A stretch of DNA of 6,230 bases from Acholeplasmataceae bacterium. GTDB lineage: Bacteria; Bacillota_I; Bacilli_A; Acholeplasmatales; Acholeplasmataceae. The notes under the pieces are model-generated. The model was given only the letters and a program-made list of their open reading frames with translations, was not told where the DNA came from and ran no database searches. Below, piece by piece: positions 4,870-6,230 of the stretch. Numbering within the stretch: the first letter of the stretch is position 1; every line of letters begins with the position of its first letter. A program made the position numbers and the translations under genes. The DNA lies in contig DOYO01000143.1 in NCBI GenBank assembly GCA_003518475.1, positions 3,283 to 9,512 of the forward strand, written 5' to 3'.

Positions 4870-6230
4870 TTAATGAACTGTTCCTGGCAAGTACGTAAAG
4901 AATGTTCTGGATGTTGAAACTCCGCCTTCAGTGACGGTGACTGTATAGCTTACTGTCATTGGACGATCAGGCATGACGATAATTCTTCCTGTGTTGTCTA
5001 GGTAGTCTGGATTGTTGGTTTCAAAGAGGATTGTTCTTTCTCCTTGAGCGTATCTGATTGCATATTCAGCATCAGCAAGTTCTTGGAATACTGGGACCAT
5101 GCCACCTCTCAGCATGCCTTGCGGGCACCATTTGCCTGAGAAGTCTTGATGGAACTTGATGTGGGATCTTGGAAGATTGTAACGGACAAGGATGTCTGAA
5201 GCGAGCTTGGCTGTTCTTTGGAATGTCAAGAACATATCTTCATCTTGAGCAACTGACATTTCGATGCCGATGCCGTTCCTGTTTCCACCGCCCAAGTAGG
5301 TAAGGCTAGTTCCCGGAAGGGATGAACCATCACCTGCATGATAGGCAATTTCATTTTCTGGCACATGCTGGTAGGTTACTCTCGCATCCATGGTGTAATG
5401 CCATGAAACGTTTAAGACTGTTCCAGCCTGAGCAGCATTCCATAAGTAGTTCGCATGTGATAACGCTCCTGCTCCTGGAGCTGTATTCGCTGTTTCGTGA
5501 ACAACAACCCAGTAAACATTTTCAGGATTATATGTGGTAATTCCTTCAGGATGCGCTGGTTTTAAAATACCTGGACGAATACCGTTGCTGATTGGAAGTA
5601 ATTTAGATGTATTCACATCGATATTTTGGAATAAGTATCTGGATACGCTGTCATATCTGACTTCTGTATAATTGAAGCTTGTTCCATATTGAAGCCATGA
5701 ATGCTGTGTCGTAAAGGACAGTTGATATGTGGTTAACAAATCTAGTAGATTATTTTCATCAAGCGCTGAGTAGATACTCATCGTGTATGAAGTTTGAACG
5801 GATGGATCATCAACAAGCGCTGCTGTAAAGGTTACATCTCCTGTAGCTAATGTGGTGATTAATCCAGCTTCATCGATGGTTGCAATGAGTGGATGGCTTG
5901 ATGTGAAGGTGACATCTGAATCTGAAATATCAAATGGGAAAGGAGTCGCCGTTAATGTCAAGGTATCTCCTACAATCAAATCATTCTTCTTTTCAGACGG
6001 TGTGAGCTCAATCCCTGGTGTTGTGGTTACGGTGATGCTGATGGTAATTTTAATGCTTGTATCTACAGATGAACGAAGTGTTAAGGTAACAAGTCCGCTC
6101 TTGAGTGGAGTCAAGGCTCCTGTTATGGTGTTGACCAACATAATTTCAGGATTACCGGTGATCCATCTGACTTTATCCGTATCGAGTTCCATTGGGAGCA
6201 CGTCATATTGGAAGGTGTGTGTGTCGCCTA
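4870..6230 (-). CDS. N-acetylmuramoyl-L-alanine amidase (Amidase_2) with Ig-like domains, 5' end off window
   Basis: The visible frame is 452 residues plus TAA, open to the window edge. A GTG at 6201 lies inside an Ig-like domain, so it is not taken as the start. Numbered from the edge, residues about 1-66 (QYDVLPMELDTDKVRWITGNPEI ... SGLVTLTL) and 72-154 (LIVGDTLTLTATPFPF ... FTSSHPLIATIDEAGLITTLATGDVTFTA) are Big_2-type domains. About 214-390 is the amidase: VVVHETANT (His244), SWHYTMD (His277), AYHAGDG, NGIGIEMSV (Glu323), and HQDFSGKWCP (His360, Lys366, Cys368). His244, His360 and Cys368 match the zinc ligands of the T7 lysozyme/CwlA family, so the enzyme looks intact. It should cut the bond between muramic acid and the stem peptide. 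About 396-452 (ETNNPDYL ... VSYTVTVTEGGVSTSRTF) resembles an atrophied bacterial Ig domain. No terminator is evident before the next gene, so read-through is possible. Confidence 0.92.
   Translation of the reverse strand, partial: GDTHTFQYDVLPMELDTDKVRWITGNPEIMLVNTITGALTPLKSGLVTLTLRSSVDTSIKITISITVTTTPGIELTPSEKKNDLIVGDTLTLTATPFPFDISDSDVTFTSSHPLIATIDEAGLITTLATGDVTFTAALVDDPSVQTSYTMSIYSALDENNLLDLLTTYQLSFTTQHSWLQYGTSFNYTEVRYDSVSRYLFQNIDVNTSKLLPISNGIRPGILKPAHPEGITTYNPENVYWVVVHETANTAPGAGALSHANYLWNAAQAGTVLNVSWHYTMDARVTYQHVPENEIAYHAGDGSSLPGTSLTYLGGGNRNGIGIEMSVAQDEDMFLTFQRTAKLASDILVRYNLPRSHIKFHQDFSGKWCPQGMLRGGMVPVFQELADAEYAIRYAQGERTILFETNNPDYLDNTGRIIVMPDRPMTVSYTVTVTEGGVSTSRTFFTYLPGTVH

Noticed and set aside
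4856..4880. CAGTT...AACTG inverted repeat after the amidase stop as a terminator
   Set aside because: The stem is only 5 bp with a 15-base loop and is followed by A, not U, in the transcript.
6199..6201. GTG as the true start of the amidase gene
   Set aside because: The frame stays open to the window edge and the upstream codons (GDTHTFQYD) complete the first strand of a Big_2 domain; no signal peptide follows the GTG.

Overview
All four protein-coding genes lie on the minus strand, so the window reads right to left: a secreted amidase (5' end off the right edge), an 817-residue surface protein, a solute-binding lipoprotein, and the N-terminus of a second solute-binding-type protein (continuing off the left edge). 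No RNA gene, insertion sequence or CRISPR array was seen. The gaps are short (59, 232 and 141 bases), so no stretch over 300 bases lacks a gene.

Organism (inference). G+C is about 40% judged from sampled lines. Shine-Dalgarno sites are strong and purine-rich, and two of the three visible starts are TTG. Sugar-type solute-binding proteins, bacterial Ig-like domains and a CcpA-type cre site all point to a low-G+C Gram-positive relative: Bacillota, or the TGA-as-stop branch of the Mollicutes (Izemoplasmatales or Acholeplasmatales). Clean TGA stops and TGG tryptophans argue against the Mycoplasma code. The lineage is a guess; there is no marker gene.

Right (4870-6230): C-terminal 452 residues of an N-acetylmuramoyl-L-alanine amidase (Amidase_2 fold) with at least two Big_2 Ig-like domains before the catalytic domain and a short Ig-like tail after it. 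No intrinsic terminator is visible behind it.

Middle (2275-4869): a secreted, C-terminally anchored surface protein with a near-consensus promoter. A cre-like operator overlaps its -35 box, and a 10-bp inverted repeat flanks the promoter. The protein has an unrecognised N-terminal domain with an EF-hand-like calcium loop, Ig-like (DUF5011-type) domains, a four-unit 14-residue repeat stalk, and an IPETG-C-GSS / membrane helix / RRR tail. A hairpin terminator follows.

Left (1-2274): an apparent sugar-uptake operon starting with its own promoter. It encodes a lipoprotein with an Ig-like domain fused to a family-1 solute-binding domain, then, 59 bases on, a membrane-anchored protein resembling the large solute-binding proteins of Paenibacillus-type ABC systems. 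Permease genes would be expected beyond position 1 but are not in the window.

Common thread: every complete product is exported and carries Ig-like modules, and one promoter carries a carbon-catabolite operator. This suggests a surface and nutrient-capture locus responding to sugar supply. No wholly new system can be demonstrated from the sequence. The most unusual points are the C-terminal sorting tail, the promoter architecture and the Ig-fused solute-binding protein.
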